64,000 bases of DNA from Coenobita brevimanus (taxonomy: Eukaryota > Arthropoda > Malacostraca > Decapoda > Coenobitidae): NCBI GenBank assembly GCA_032717465.1, contig CM064732.1, forward strand, positions 21,773,812 to 21,837,811, read 5' to 3'. A program made the position numbers and the translations under genes. Numbering within the stretch: the first letter of the stretch is position 1; every line of letters begins with the position of its first letter. Below are positions 24,324-38,100 of the stretch, in pieces. Under the pieces are notes generated by a model. It had not been told where the DNA came from, made no database searches, and saw only the letters and a program-made list of their open reading frames with translations.

Positions 24324-24911
24324 CTATAGGCCATCTACACTCAGAACAGTGCATCTTAAGCTAGTAAATGATTCACCCAAGGTGAATGAAATTATTTTAG
24401 GGCTGAATAAACCTAGAGGAGTGAAGGGAAGGTGAAAGAAACTTGAACACTGAATGATTTAATTTAGTCAGATATTTAGAGTTATTTCTATATTAAAGGT
24501 AACAGGTATTGACATTAAATTGGTTACTCAGATCCTATTGCTCTTTAATGTTAGTGGATCTGGAAATTAGGTTTTTTCTCTCTACCAACGGTTTTCCTAT
24601 TTCGAAGTGAAGGATACTTTCCATAAATGGTATATAAACCACACGAGCTAGTGGAGTCATATATGTACAAATGACAACACTGGAGGATCGCCGTGGGCAC
24701 CTGTTGAACCGCAGCTTTACCTCATGTTCCCAATTTAGCTACTTTTCAACAAGAACTGGAATGATACTCTTAATGGTGGTGTAGAACGTTCAAGTTTCAT
24801 TCACCTTCCCTTCACTCCTTCAGTTTTATTCAGCCTAAAATAATTTCATTCACCTTGAGTGAATCATTGTCTAGCTTAGAATGCAATGTTCTAAGTGTAG
24901 GTGGCATATAG
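24324..24911. mobile_element. foldback/MITE-like element with ~125-bp terminal inverted repeats
   Basis: The left arm (24324-24450, starting CTATAGGCCATCTACACT) is matched in reverse complement by the right arm (24786-24911, whose minus-strand start is CTATATGCCACCTACACT) over its whole length with few mismatches. The arms flank about 335 bp of non-coding sequence. No transposase is encoded, so it would be non-autonomous. I see no clear target duplication. Confidence 0.8.
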
Positions 24912-24912
24912 T

Positions 24913-25110
24913 TGCTGTCAGGCCCTGCTGCGGATGTCACTGATTGCGTTGCGCAGTTGACCCTCATGCGGTGTGATGCGGTGAGGATCTGTCCCTTCTC
25001 CCCTCTGGGGCTAAGGTGCGAATGAATGTGTTTTGAGTGGATGAGTAAATTGGGAGTGTGTCGTCCTGTCTCAGCTACCTCCCTTTCCTTGGGGGAATCA
25101 GCCTAGGTAT
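24913..25110 (+). mobile_element. 5'-truncated RTE 3' end
   Basis: Matches 7218-7409 of the RTE element from GGCCCTGCTGCGGATGTC to CCTAGGTATA. Only about 200 bp of the 3' UTR is present, followed by a short TAGA-type tail. It starts directly after the inverted-repeat element. Confidence 0.88.
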
Positions 25111-25135
25111 ATAGATAGATCGGCAGACAGATATA

Positions 25136-25530
25136 TCATCATCATCATCACCAGCCACTGAGTGTCCACTGCAGGTCTGGCCTATCCCTACCGAAGCAGG
25201 GATCATACAGCCAATGTATCTCTACCCAGTGGTTTACACTGTCTGGCAGAGACTGTATATAGGGTTAGTGTGATAGTAATGTTGGAGTGGCTTTGGATGT
25301 GTGTGTAGTCTGTGAACTAAGTGTAATCAGCCTACCTTAAGCTGACTGGGTGCAAGCACACTACTGTAGTATGCGACACTGGTCTAACCACAGCACCCCT
25401 CATGTCCGCCAAAGCAGTAAGTTGCTCGGTGAACGCGTCCCAAAGTTTTTACAACTCTGGCGGAGGCGAACCCGTGTCCACAAGCGTGCGAGATGCATAC
25501 TCTACCACTGTACCACAGAGGCACTCTCTC
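25136..25530 (-). mobile_element. tRNA-derived SINE, copy 1
   Basis: On the minus strand it begins with a tRNA-like head: an A-box-like GTGGTACAGTGGTAGAG and B-box-like GGTTCGCCTCC about 40 bases apart. A unique body follows, and it ends with GCAGTGGACACTCAGTGGCT and a (GAT)n tail (25137-25150). The same 390-bp unit is at 60613-60999. The end resembles the 3' terminus I recall from arthropod RTE elements, which would explain mobilisation. Confidence 0.75.
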
Positions 25531-25551
25531 TCTCTCTCTCTCTCTGTATAT

Positions 25552-25649
<98 letters not shown>
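25531..25649. repeat. (CT)n then (TA)n microsatellite
   Basis: A short CT run about 25527-25545, then TA about 25557-25648 directly upstream (minus-strand sense) of the SINE head. Confidence 0.95.
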
Positions 25650-25650
<1 letters not shown>

Positions 25651-26318
25651 TTGCAAAGGATCAAAGGATTAAGACTTGATCATGCAAACTCCATGGGAAA
25701 AAAGGGGGAAAAAAATGCCCTTTTTAGTCGTTCTTGGTCTCCTCTGCGTATTTTAGGATGTTCAAAAACTCGAATGAAATAGATACTTAAGAAACTGGTC
25801 TCGTTTTTTTTCTTTTTTGTTTGTGAAAAAAAGAATGCCGGTATATAAATTTATACTTAAGGAACGATATGACTAAAGGACCAACAACATCAGAAAATTT
25901 ACTCACAAGTATATGAAACATTGTGATAAAGACTGGAGGGTGAGTGACACAAATATTTCAAGCACTGTCTTAGGCAGTGGAGAACACAGTGACAATGAAG
26001 AGTTGATTCTGTTCAGCCAGACTGCGACAACATGGAGAAAATCATAAACAGCAGGGATGGGAATAAAGTTTATTTCACATTTAATAAGAAGCCTCCATTA
26101 ATGACTGTCACTGAGATTCATTCCCAAGGAACCCTGCTTAGTGAAACGTCGAATAATGGATCCCTTTTTGCACTTGGTGCTTTTCTCAAAAGTAGCAATG
26201 AAACTGAGATGGCTAGAATTCTAAACACTTCCTTTGCACATGTCTTTGCAATCAAGTAGAAAATACAAAATATATTCCTGCACTTCCACTAATTGATACT
26301 TGCAGCGTAAAATAGGTA

Positions 26319-26322
<4 letters not shown>
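25650..26322 (+). other. unassigned, with a possible LINE fragment
   Basis: The open frame 26032-26259 (75 codons) ends EMARILNTSFAHVFAIK, which faintly resembles the linker motif before the RT in CR1-type LINEs (E-x-A-x-x-L-N-x-x-F-A-x-V-F). Nothing else supports this, so it is a tentative relic only. Confidence 0.25.

Positions 26323-26401
<79 letters not shown>
26323..26401. repeat. (TA)n microsatellite
   Basis: Pure TA array. Confidence 0.97.
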
Positions 26402-27736
<1,335 letters not shown>

Positions 27737-27738
27737 TT

Positions 27739-27790
<52 letters not shown>

Positions 27791-27801
27791 ATATATATAT
27801 A
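27737..27801. repeat. (TA)n microsatellite between inverted RTE fragments
   Basis: TA array with one TTTAT interruption; it forms the spacer of the inverted pair. Confidence 0.95.
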
Positions 27802-28365
27802 AAGAAATTTAGAGGGTGATGTGCTTGAAAGGGTGCAACAAGGAAGAAAGGTTGCTGGTTCCTTGACAGCAGTGATAAGAAACAGGAAAGTGATCATGGA
27901 AGTGAAAAAGTTACTACATGACAGTATTGTGATACCAACTCTAACGTATGGAAGTGAAGCTTGGGCGTTGTTGGAGGGACACAAGTCCCACTGAGAGCAG
28001 TGGAAATGAGTTATTTAAGAGGAGCCTGTGGAGTCACATAGAGAGACAGACTGACAAATGAGGAAGTGAAGGAGGGTGTTGGTGTGGATGTGGATGTGAT
28101 AGGAAGCGTTAGGAGAAACACACTGAAGTGGTTTGGCCATGTGGAGAGGATGGAGAGTGAGAGACTGACGAGGAGAGTGTATGTGAGTGAAGTGGAGGGA
28201 AGAGAGGGAGGGGGAGGCCAAGGATGAGATGGAGGGATGGAGTGGAGAGGTATATGAGAGATGGGGTTGTAAGCTGGGAGCAGGGCAATGAAATGGCAGG
28301 GGACAGGGCGACATGGAGGCGATTTGTTTGTGGCCACCCCTTACGGGATTAAGACGTCTCACAAA
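27802..28365 (+). pseudogene. RTE C-terminal fragment, right arm
   Basis: Plus strand, same family as 27358-27736 but longer at the 5' side: it also covers the region equivalent to PTLTYGSEAWAL. It is interrupted by several stops and frameshifts. The 3' terminus GGCCACCCCTTACGGGATTA lies at about 28334-28353 and is followed by a TA array. Similarity to the left arm, over about 375 bp, is roughly 85 per cent by eye. Confidence 0.82.
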
Positions 28366-28385
28366 ATATATATATATATATATAT

Positions 28386-28432
<47 letters not shown>
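28366..28432. repeat. (TA)n microsatellite
   Basis: Follows the 3' end of the RTE fragment, with one TAGATA interruption. Confidence 0.96.
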
Positions 28433-28434
<2 letters not shown>

Positions 28435-28887
28435 AAGCATACTTAGAATATGTCGTGTGGATGTGGGTTGCTGTGGTAGTCGTGGATATTTCTTCGCCAT
28501 CACCCATCAACAATTCGGTTAAAGGCTCGCCTCAAGAAATAGGTCAGTGGAATTATAAACAGATTAATAAAACACAGTGTGAATATCAAACATCACGCAC
28601 TTACTGCACACTAAATAATAACAGCTATGACCAACTTTCATATCTATTTCTTAAGATGCATATATATTACTTGAAAAAGAAATATAATATGTGAAACGAA
28701 AGTGTTTCAGTGATGCTTAGAAATTTGTTCATTGAAACACTAAATCTTTCTGGAACGATGGCTGAGGGTGTCTGATTTCGCAGCCTACGCCTGGCCACGC
28801 CTTTGGCTAACTCTCTGGTCAGAGATTAGTGATCATGAGTGTACCAAGAATAAGAGATAACCGATGGAGCAAGAGGTTGACTGGTTG

Positions 28888-28889
<2 letters not shown>
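28433..28889. other. unassigned, with second half of an inverted short repeat
   Basis: 28808-28850 is the reverse complement of 26458-26497. The arms AGTGTTTCA and TGAAACACT near 28699 and 28733 could form a small hairpin. No gene is seen. Confidence 0.4.

Positions 28890-28974
<85 letters not shown>
28890..28974. repeat. (TA)n microsatellite
   Basis: Pure TA array. Confidence 0.97.
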
Positions 28975-30069
<1,095 letters not shown>

Positions 30070-30485
30070 GTTGCGACTTTAAACAACCTTTAATAATAAC
30101 TTTTCCTTTTACAATCGATACTTTCTAGGATTTGAGTTTTCAACACAGACATATACACACAGATACATTTTGTACAAAAATAATGACCATCGAATTCGTC
30201 TACCTGTGACTCTAAACAACTTTTATTAATAACTTTTCCTTCTACAGTCAATACTTCCTGAGATTTGAGTTCTCGGCACAGACAGACAGACACATGAACA
30301 ATTCGTACAAAAATAATGACCATTGACTTCGTCTTCTTGATTCAATAATGACCATCGATTTCGTCTACCTGATTCAATGATGACCATCAACTCATCTACC
30401 TGGATTTTCTGATATCTGAGTTTTCGACACAGACACACAGATACCTTTAGTACGAAAATGATGACCATCAACTTCGTCTACCTGG
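30070..30485. repeat. minisatellite, ~137-bp unit with 30-bp sub-repeats
   Basis: Two fuller units start near 30070 and 30208 (ACTTTTCCTT, then TTTGAGTT and CACAGACA). A third partial unit is near 30400. Between them the 30-base phrase around AATGACCATC and TTCGTCTACCTG is repeated six or so times. The minus-strand open frames here only reflect the tandem structure. Confidence 0.85.
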
Positions 30486-31174
30486 CTCAATAATTAGGAA
30501 ATTAGACAACCAGTATACACAGACCGTTAACCTGCTGCGTACAATTTACCCCACTGGTCAACTTTGGGGACATGCAACTTCCAGCATATGAGTGGGATTT
30601 TAAAAAATGCACCACGATGTTCCTTGAAGGAGCTGCGTCACTCAGTTTTTGTCGGATATTAGGCATTCTGTCATCTCTCATCCCAATCCCCTAGGATGAG
30701 TCCATAATAAAAAAGTTGTAATAGCTACTGTTAGCGAAATTTATGCACTTCTTGATTCATTCACCTTGGCATTAGCACCTGAGGAAGGCTCAAACCTGTC
30801 CCTAAAAATAGTTTTTGATTATCATATTAAATGCAAGACCGACAATGGTTAAGGGAGAGAGTGAAAGATGGAAATTACCAAAATTTGCACGCCATGCTCA
30901 TGTTATGGCTTATTTAAGTAACTGCCAACTTGCAAAGGCTTTAACAAGAGCAAGTTCCACTTGTGGAGTTGCCAGTTTCCCACCAACTGGGAAATTTTCT
31001 ACTACAATAACTCGGTAAATTTTGTGAGTTAAACAAAAAAATTCCAAGGATTAGTGTGTGGTAGCATTTCCAAAACGATGGTGTATATATGAAGCAATTT
31101 TGCAATGGTTGCTAATTTGGGCATATATTGCTGCACCAGTCTGGCTGCAACTTTGCTGTAGTCCAGGGGTTAAG
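30486..31174. other. unassigned
   Basis: No gene, RNA or repeat recognised. Confidence 0.3.
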
Positions 31175-32138
31175 TAAAAAAAAAAAAAAAAAAAAAAAAA
31201 CACAGATGACGTAATCGAAAAGTTATTAAAAATATCATTGTCACAAGGCGTGGCTGGATAGTATGAACACATTTAGATCGTTGTGTTCAGTTCTCAACAA
31301 ATTATAGAACGGACGCGGAATTGCTCGAGAGTGTACAAGCAGGAAAATAAATATAGAATGAGATACAGACCATATGAGTACGGAATAGAAGTAAATCTGT
31401 TCAGAGTACGGAGGAAACAAACAGCAATACACTTCTCGGTTATTGAAAGAAAAGTTTTATGTGGTACACTCTAAGATTACTATTCAGAATCAAAGGTAAG
31501 CAGGAAGGTTCCCGCTCCCCTCACACCTTCCACGAAACTCTCCAGACTCAGCGGACAGCAAAAGTGACAAGAATTACTATGCAACATAAAAAAGCTGTCG
31601 TGGAAATTCTCATACGAATGGATGAATGAAAGTTATATTCTGATGTACAATGCAATAACCTGAAAGTGAAAAAGTTTTAAGTTAACATTAACATACTGAT
31701 GTTATCCTGTGGTTCTGTACATTAGGTTTCTTATTTTACGAAAAATTGTTCTTCACATCTATCAGGGGATGAGAAGTCAAATATTCACCCAATCGATATT
31801 CAGATGTTAGCAATGAATAACAAACTTGACACTTATAGGGCAATATGTCGCGTATGTTCACAACTCTATTGAAGATGAAATGCTCAAATTCATGAGACAG
31901 GAAACGTTGGTCACTACCGCTAGTTTAATTCAACCAATCTATTGTGAAGCATTTTCAATCGCCATATTTTTATGTCATTAGAAGATTTTGTATCCTTGAA
32001 CTAAACCTCCTCGTAGCCTGCGTTTAGGTAAACATTATGATAATACCGCAGTACAGAAAATACCATAATTATAAAGTGTTAGTAAACGTTACCTGTCCCT
32101 TGAAGCTAAGTAACAGTGGTAAAACACACACACACACA

Positions 32139-32174
<36 letters not shown>

Positions 32175-32221
32175 CCAGTATTGTGCCGGTAAGTAAATAT
32201 TTTAAAAAATCACTTACCGTC
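31175..32221. other. unassigned flank of the provirus, with A-run and (CA)n
   Basis: A26 run at about 31175-31200 and (CA)n at about 32126-32171. Otherwise nothing recognised. ATAT at 32222-32225 is the candidate left target duplication of the element that follows. Confidence 0.45.
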
Positions 32222-32225
32222 ATAT

Positions 32226-32759
32226 TATAGGACTACATAATAAATAGATAGATAAATAGATAGATAGAGAGACAGATAGAAGCAGGAAGTCAAACGATGA
32301 GAAGGTGTTGTGTTTGCGAGAAGCGAGCAGCGCTAAACGCTTACACGGGGGAAAGCTGACGACAGCGGCCAGTAAGATGATTCAGTTAGCTGTCAGCAGT
32401 CCTCTCGTGAGAAAGTTCTGTTGCCACGAGGAAGATACGTGACACACACACCCTACTACACGAGATGTGAGGAAAGAGAGTTTAGAAGGAGACAAGCGAC
32501 CCTATAGAGAGGTCGAGACGGAGATCAGCTTGAGAACAGAGAGAGAGAGAGATAGCGAGACAGGGAGGTAGCTACCCAGGACTTATACTATTATACCTGT
32601 TTAATATTTCCAAGACAAATAAAGATAGTCCCATACTATTCTTTACCTCTCCCGTCACTACATGACATCTGGTGGGAAAACTACTACAAGATATAAAAGC
32701 CGCTCGACCACAAGTCTAACATATACTTCTCTACAATTAACTACAAAGTCTTTATGACA
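32226..32759 (+). repeat. LTR A (5' LTR)
   Basis: 534 bp from TATAGGACTAC to TTTATGACA. It contains an AATAAA at about 32617 and TATAAAA near 32693. The first bases hold a (TAGA)-rich run. The motif TGACATCTGGTGG at about 32663 resembles the LTR/primer-site boundary TGACATTTGGT at 32755, as if an older boundary had been absorbed into the LTR. Confidence 0.92.
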
Positions 32760-32761
32760 TT

Positions 32762-32779
32762 TGGTAGCAGCGAACGTAT
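32762..32779 (+). other. primer-binding site, tRNA-Leu type (diverged)
   Basis: TGGTAGCAGCG starts 2 bases after LTR A. It matches ten of the first eleven bases of the complement of a tRNA-Leu 3' end (TGGTGGCAGCG), then diverges for five bases, and resumes with ATACGAACC. The cleaner version is at 41801-41838. Confidence 0.7.
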
Positions 32780-33710
32780 ACGAACCTCGTCTACGAATCA
32801 ACATTAAATTCCTACAAAATATCAAGATTGACAACAACCAACAATATCAGCTCCTGCCCCCTCCGTCTCCCAGATCATTACGCTGATGCAGAGGTCAAGA
32901 GATCACTCGACGCCTTGCAAGTAGCTTAACGACAAACCAGCAAATCTGCGGACATCGTCTCCGAATTAAAAGCAAATTTCTACAAAAGCAACCGAGACTA
33001 CAAGGTTAGCTTCAGTTCTACAAAGTCTACAGCCATCTACAATCAACTACAGCCATCTACAATCAACTACAATTAACAACTCTACGAATAAATCACTAGA
33101 GAAAAGGACAGAGAAAACTTCCACATAGAATAAAGGGAACAAACAAACGAAGAGTGAGACACGATTTACAACTCATCTTACTCACTCGTCTTCACTCAAG
33201 TTACTCATCGCTACTCATTCACTCACCACAGCTACCAGTGTGGGAAGCCGACGTCACCATGTGCTGAGATGACATCACAACGCGAGTCTGCCATGCCAAG
33301 CAACGTGTGACGGACACCAGGCACTTCTCACCCACTACTCATTACTCATTATTCACATAGCTCCTACTCATATTCACTTATTTTCACAGTTAAGTTGGAA
33401 ATTCGACGTTCTATGTTGAGGTTTGCCTGGGACAGCCGTTAACCACTACAAATACCAGGCCATGGAGTTTCCTGAGTAATATCGTCCATCAACACACCAC
33501 TAGAATTATCAAGAGATCTTCAATCAAACCTGTATTTTCTTCCGAGATCGACTTTGGTATCGACACACCTCTACGATCTGTATCAAGTGGGTAAAATTAT
33601 ACTTGCTCATTTCTTCTCAGTGCTAAAATTAGCTATATTCAACTTATTTAATCATCTAGTTTGCTAGGACATAAATAAACAAGAGGCATATTTCATAACA
33701 TCATATCTTA
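32780..33710 (+). other. long 5' leader of the env-bearing element
   Basis: About 930 bp without a long frame, as expected for a leader with packaging signals. It has short local repeats (ACTACAGCCATCTACAATCA twice at about 33035-33070). A possible splice donor is the G-GTAAAA at 33590-33596, which could pair with the env acceptor at 39041; this is speculative. Confidence 0.5.
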
Positions 33711-33938
33711 ATGACAGGAATATTTTCGCAACCACCCACGTTAATACCAGATGACACACAAATTGCCACAACATCAGACTCACAATTAAGAGACAGCCCA
33801 CCCATTGTACAACCCACACCACACGTTATAGATAAGGAAACAAATACGGGAGTTTCGGATGATGAGTGGGAAACCCCTTCAGATGTTGAGAGTATCGACT
33901 TCTGCAGCTGCCTTAAATACGTATGCCAATATACTTAA
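33711..33938 (+). CDS. possible N-terminal part of gag (frame-separated)
   Basis: 75-codon frame directly upstream of gag in the preceding frame, rich in Ser, Thr, Asp and Pro. It may be a separate short ORF, or the true gag N-terminus joined by a frameshift near 33898: beyond that point the sequence reads sensibly in the next frame. I cannot decide which. It matters because the alternative gag start at 33859 lies inside it. Confidence 0.4.
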   Translation: MTGIFSQPPTLIPDDTQIATTSDSQLRDSPPIVQPTPHVIDKETNTGVSDDEWETPSDVESIDFCSCLKYVCQYT

Positions 33939-35154
33939 CAGGGTTCACCGGTCCGGTCATACATATTCTACCATTCCCTCACATAACGATAAACTCGTAC
34001 AAGTTGAATTAACAGGGCAATCATTAAAGATGAATCAAGAAACAAATACTGCTGATCTAAAAACCACACCTCACGTTTTTGTGTATCACGAGGATAAGAC
34101 TGCCCCAAAATTCTCTGGCACAGACAAGGATCGCATTGATGTCATTTCATTAATCAGTCAGTGCGAACAAATGTTCATCAAGCGCCATATACTAGATGAA
34201 CAAGAGAAAATTGCTATTTTTTCATCTTGCATAAGCCAGGAAAGATGTCCAGCAAGCAATTTATTGCGCTCCGATAAGCTACATCGTGCTAGGACATATG
34301 ATGAATTTAAAACTGAATTTCTGAAGAAATTTTCTGGAGGTATGAACTTCTTGCCAGGTATAATTCCAGAATTACATAAAATTGTAGATCTTGTAAGGGA
34401 GCACACTACAAACCATGTGCTCAGTGAAATAACTGCTGATGTCTCCACAATCAAGAGAACCCTATTAGCTACTCTGGAGAATTCTAAGTGGATAACAGAT
34501 GATGGAAAGATGTCCCCAGACCTCGTCGTGGACATCATTGGTTATGTAGCTGCCTTGTGTAAATTACCTGATAGAACCCTTAAGATCGCCAAAACAATCG
34601 CGTACATCCCTGGAATGTGCTTACTAGACTTAATGAACGAGGTAGAGATGCAGTGCAGTAAAGCAGGTGTGGTCGACACACATGCACATTCTGGTAGAAT
34701 CAGGGTACCTGAGACAGTATCAGCTGTGAAAACATCAACACCGACCCCAAACAGAGAACAAAATCGATCGCGACCTGAAATGAGGCAGCCCAAACAAGCA
34801 AAGACGCCTAGACCTCGTTCCCACACGCCTTCCTACAGGCAGTTTCATAAGTTTTCGCGCAGCCCGAGTAGGTCTCGCGCTATAAACAACACTTTTTATG
34901 GGAAATCACCTCGTAGGTCACAGTCAAGGGATAGGTCCATTCTGTGTCATTACTGTGCAAAACCAGGACACACAAGGTATGAATGCTTTATCAAGGCAAA
35001 AGAGGATAATCAAAAGACACAAGGGTTTGGTCCTTACTGTAGGCATCATAGATACCAAGGGCACTGGACTAGTGATTGCAAAACAGTAGAAAAAATTGTG
35101 TCTATGTTCAAATCGGGGGAAGACCAAGTCATGACAAAAAACGAACAAACATAA
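33859..35154 (+). CDS. gag: gag structural polyprotein
   Basis: 431 codons from 33859; the true start could be upstream (frame 33711) or at a later Met (34030). The central region is predicted capsid, with KFSGTDKDRIDVISLISQ and FLKKFSGGMNF. The C-terminal third is basic and Ser/Pro/Arg-rich, then comes a CCHC zinc knuckle CHYCAKPGHTRYEC (about 363-376) and a second Cys/His cluster CRHHRYQGHWTSDC about 30 residues later. This is the nucleic-acid-binding end. It overlaps pol by 79 bases; the stop is TAA at 35152-35154. Confidence 0.8.
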   Translation: MMSGKPLQMLRVSTSAAALNTYANILNRVHRSGHTYSTIPSHNDKLVQVELTGQSLKMNQETNTADLKTTPHVFVYHEDKTAPKFSGTDKDRIDVISLISQCEQMFIKRHILDEQEKIAIFSSCISQERCPASNLLRSDKLHRARTYDEFKTEFLKKFSGGMNFLPGIIPELHKIVDLVREHTTNHVLSEITADVSTIKRTLLATLENSKWITDDGKMSPDLVVDIIGYVAALCKLPDRTLKIAKTIAYIPGMCLLDLMNEVEMQCSKAGVVDTHAHSGRIRVPETVSAVKTSTPTPNREQNRSRPEMRQPKQAKTPRPRSHTPSYRQFHKFSRSPSRSRAINNTFYGKSPRRSQSRDRSILCHYCAKPGHTRYECFIKAKEDNQKTQGFGPYCRHHRYQGHWTSDCKTVEKIVSMFKSGEDQVMTKNEQT

Positions 35155-38100
35155 AAAAGAACAAGGTTAAACTTCACATAGGAGGCATGTTGGGAAATGA
35201 GTGTATCTTGATACCAGCTGTATGTGAGGATCAAAACATTTCCTTATTTTTAGATACAGGCTCTCCAGTGAACTTAATAACACATGAAGAACTAAATAGA
35301 ATTCTTAAAAATAAAAAGAAAGTAACTTTTTTGGATGAAGCTGATTTAGAATTAAACACAGTAGATGGTCAAGAGATTACAGTAAAAGGTATGATAAGAT
35401 TAAATTTCAGTTTCACAGAAACTACAAGACCATTCTCTGCATTGTTCTATATCGTTGAAAACTTAGCAATTAAAGCTCATATGTTACTGGGCTTAAGATC
35501 CATGAGAACTGAGAACATAACTATACTCCCACAAATGAATGGAATAGACTTTGATAATGAATTTATAGAGGAAATACTTTCAGAGCCCTCACCGATTGGT
35601 AGAAGAGAGCCAAAAAGAATTGGTAATATTAAAGGCTTAAACAAACATACACAAACAGATGAGTGTATAGATCCACTTACACCAGCAACCCCATCCTCCA
35701 GAATTAGTGACCCAGCTAACAGTACTGATTTATCAATTTTTCCAGCCCATCTCACTAATGATTTGGTTATACCACCTAATTCATACATGAAGGTTACCAT
35801 AAAGAGCAAATTACGGAATAGTACTGTTCTTGTCTTAGAAGAATTATGTAAAGTAAAAGGATTGTCAGTAGAAAACGCATTATGTCATACGAACGACGAA
35901 GGGCTAACTCAGATATTCATTATTAATCACATGAATGGGGAAGTTCAGTTGAAGAAGGGAACTTGCATAGTTAATATTGAAAAATGTTTCGCCCCTGTGA
36001 AGGAAATAAATATTGGTGGAGTAACAAGTGAGATAAAATCTACGGATAGAGAAAGAATAAAAGAGAATTTAATTCACTCAGGTGAATTTGACGAAGAAAA
36101 TGATTTGTTAACCCTGCTGGAAACACACAGGGACACCGTAGCCTTGCCCGGAGAACGATTAGGGTGTACTAACTTGATTAATCACATGATTAATGTGCAC
36201 CCAGAAACACCACCAATTTTCGTACCAGCTTATCGCATACCACACTCCCAACGTACACTTGCTAATCAGTATGTCGATGAAATGTTAAAGCTTGGAATTA
36301 TTGAGCCTTCAGTTTCTCCGTGGAACGCTCCCCTTTTCTTTGTGCCCAAGAGAAATGGAGAAATGCGTGCGGTAGTAGATTACCGTAAACTAAATAATCA
36401 CACCATCCCAGACAGATTTCCCATGCCATTGCTAAGTGATGTGCTACAGAATATTGGTCCTGAGAATAATATATTCTCGACCATCGATCTCCTAAACGGA
36501 TACTATCAGATTCCGGTATCTCAGGAGTCACGTAAATACACTGCCTTTTCAACAAACAGAGGCCATTATCAATATACAAGAATGCCAATGGGACTGAGGA
36601 CAGCCCCTGGTACGTTCCAGCGTCTTATGAATTACGTATTGTCCGGAATTTTAGGACAAGGAATATTTGTTTATCTTGACGATATTATTATCGCAACGAA
36701 GAATATTAAGGATCATCTCAGGAAATTAGACTTACTCTTACAAAAGCTTAGTGATGCTGGATTAAAAATTAAACTTTCTAAATGCAAATTTTGCTTTAAG
36801 GAAATAAATTTCTTAGGCCACAAATTAAGCTCTGATGGTATTCACACCACTGATGACAAAATACAGGCAGTGAGAGATTTTCCTGAACCCACTACGACTG
36901 ACGAAGTTAGACAATTTTTAGGTCTGGCTGGGTACTATAGGTCCTTCGTACCACAGTTCTCTCATATAGCCTTCCCTCTATTCCAACTACTCAAAAAAGA
37001 TGCTGTATTCCAATGGGAAGAAGAACAAAAAAGGGCATTTAACAATCTAAAAATTAAACTAACGAATGCACCTTGTTTAGCATATCCAGATTACACGAAA
37101 TCATTTCTTATTTGTACAGACGCATCAGTTAAAGGATTAGGGGCTGTACTGATGCAGGAAGATAAAAGAGGAAAGAATCAACCAATTGCATTTGCCAGCA
37201 GACAAACAAGAGGTGCGGAGAAAAATTATAGCACTACAGACTTAGAGGCACTTGCAGTGATTTTTGCATTACAAAAGTTTCGAGATTTGGTATATGGTTA
37301 CGAAATCCACTTATTCACCGACCATAAACCACTGGTGGGTATGTTTAAAGAAAAACTCCTTTCTGGGAGGAGAGCAAGATGGAAATGTACAGTTGAAAAC
37401 TACAATGTACAAATACATTATATACAAGGTAAAATGAATATAGTAGCGGACGCATTATCTAGGAACCCGAACACAATTCAGGTTGCGGCGTTAGATCTCA
37501 AAGGAAATATCCCAAACCACGAGGATATCGCAAAGGCACAAAGACTTGACCCAGTATGGTCAAAAGTAATATACAAGTTAGAAAGTGGAGATGACATACA
37601 ATTACCCAAACTGCATGTCCCACTTGAACAATTCACAATGGTCAATAATACATTATACAAAATTAACTCTAAACAACCAAAACGCCAAAGAAATACTAAC
37701 CAGTTGGTAGTACCTAATGACATGATACCCCAAGTATTACGAATGATACACGACAGCCCACATGCAGGACACCCTGGAAAGGATAAGACATTCAACCAAG
37801 CCCAGCTATTATATTACTGGCCTTCATTACGAAGAGATATACACAATCATATAGACAGATGCGAATCATGTGCGAAACACAAAGGATACCCAATCACACC
37901 TGCACCGATGGGTAATTACCCAGTACCACATCAGCCATGGGAAGTTGTCGCTGTTGATTTACTCAAGATGCCATTATCATACAATAATAACCTATACTTA
38001 TTCGTAGCAACGGATCATTTTTCCCGTTATGTCATTTTAGCTCCAATTAAAGATAAGACAGCAGAGACAGTAGCAAAGGCAATAACAGATAATGTAATAT

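Noticed and set aside
30090..30471. Minus-strand frames with repeated Cys/Val-rich segments
   Set aside because: The repetition is due to the minisatellite; no independent evidence of coding.
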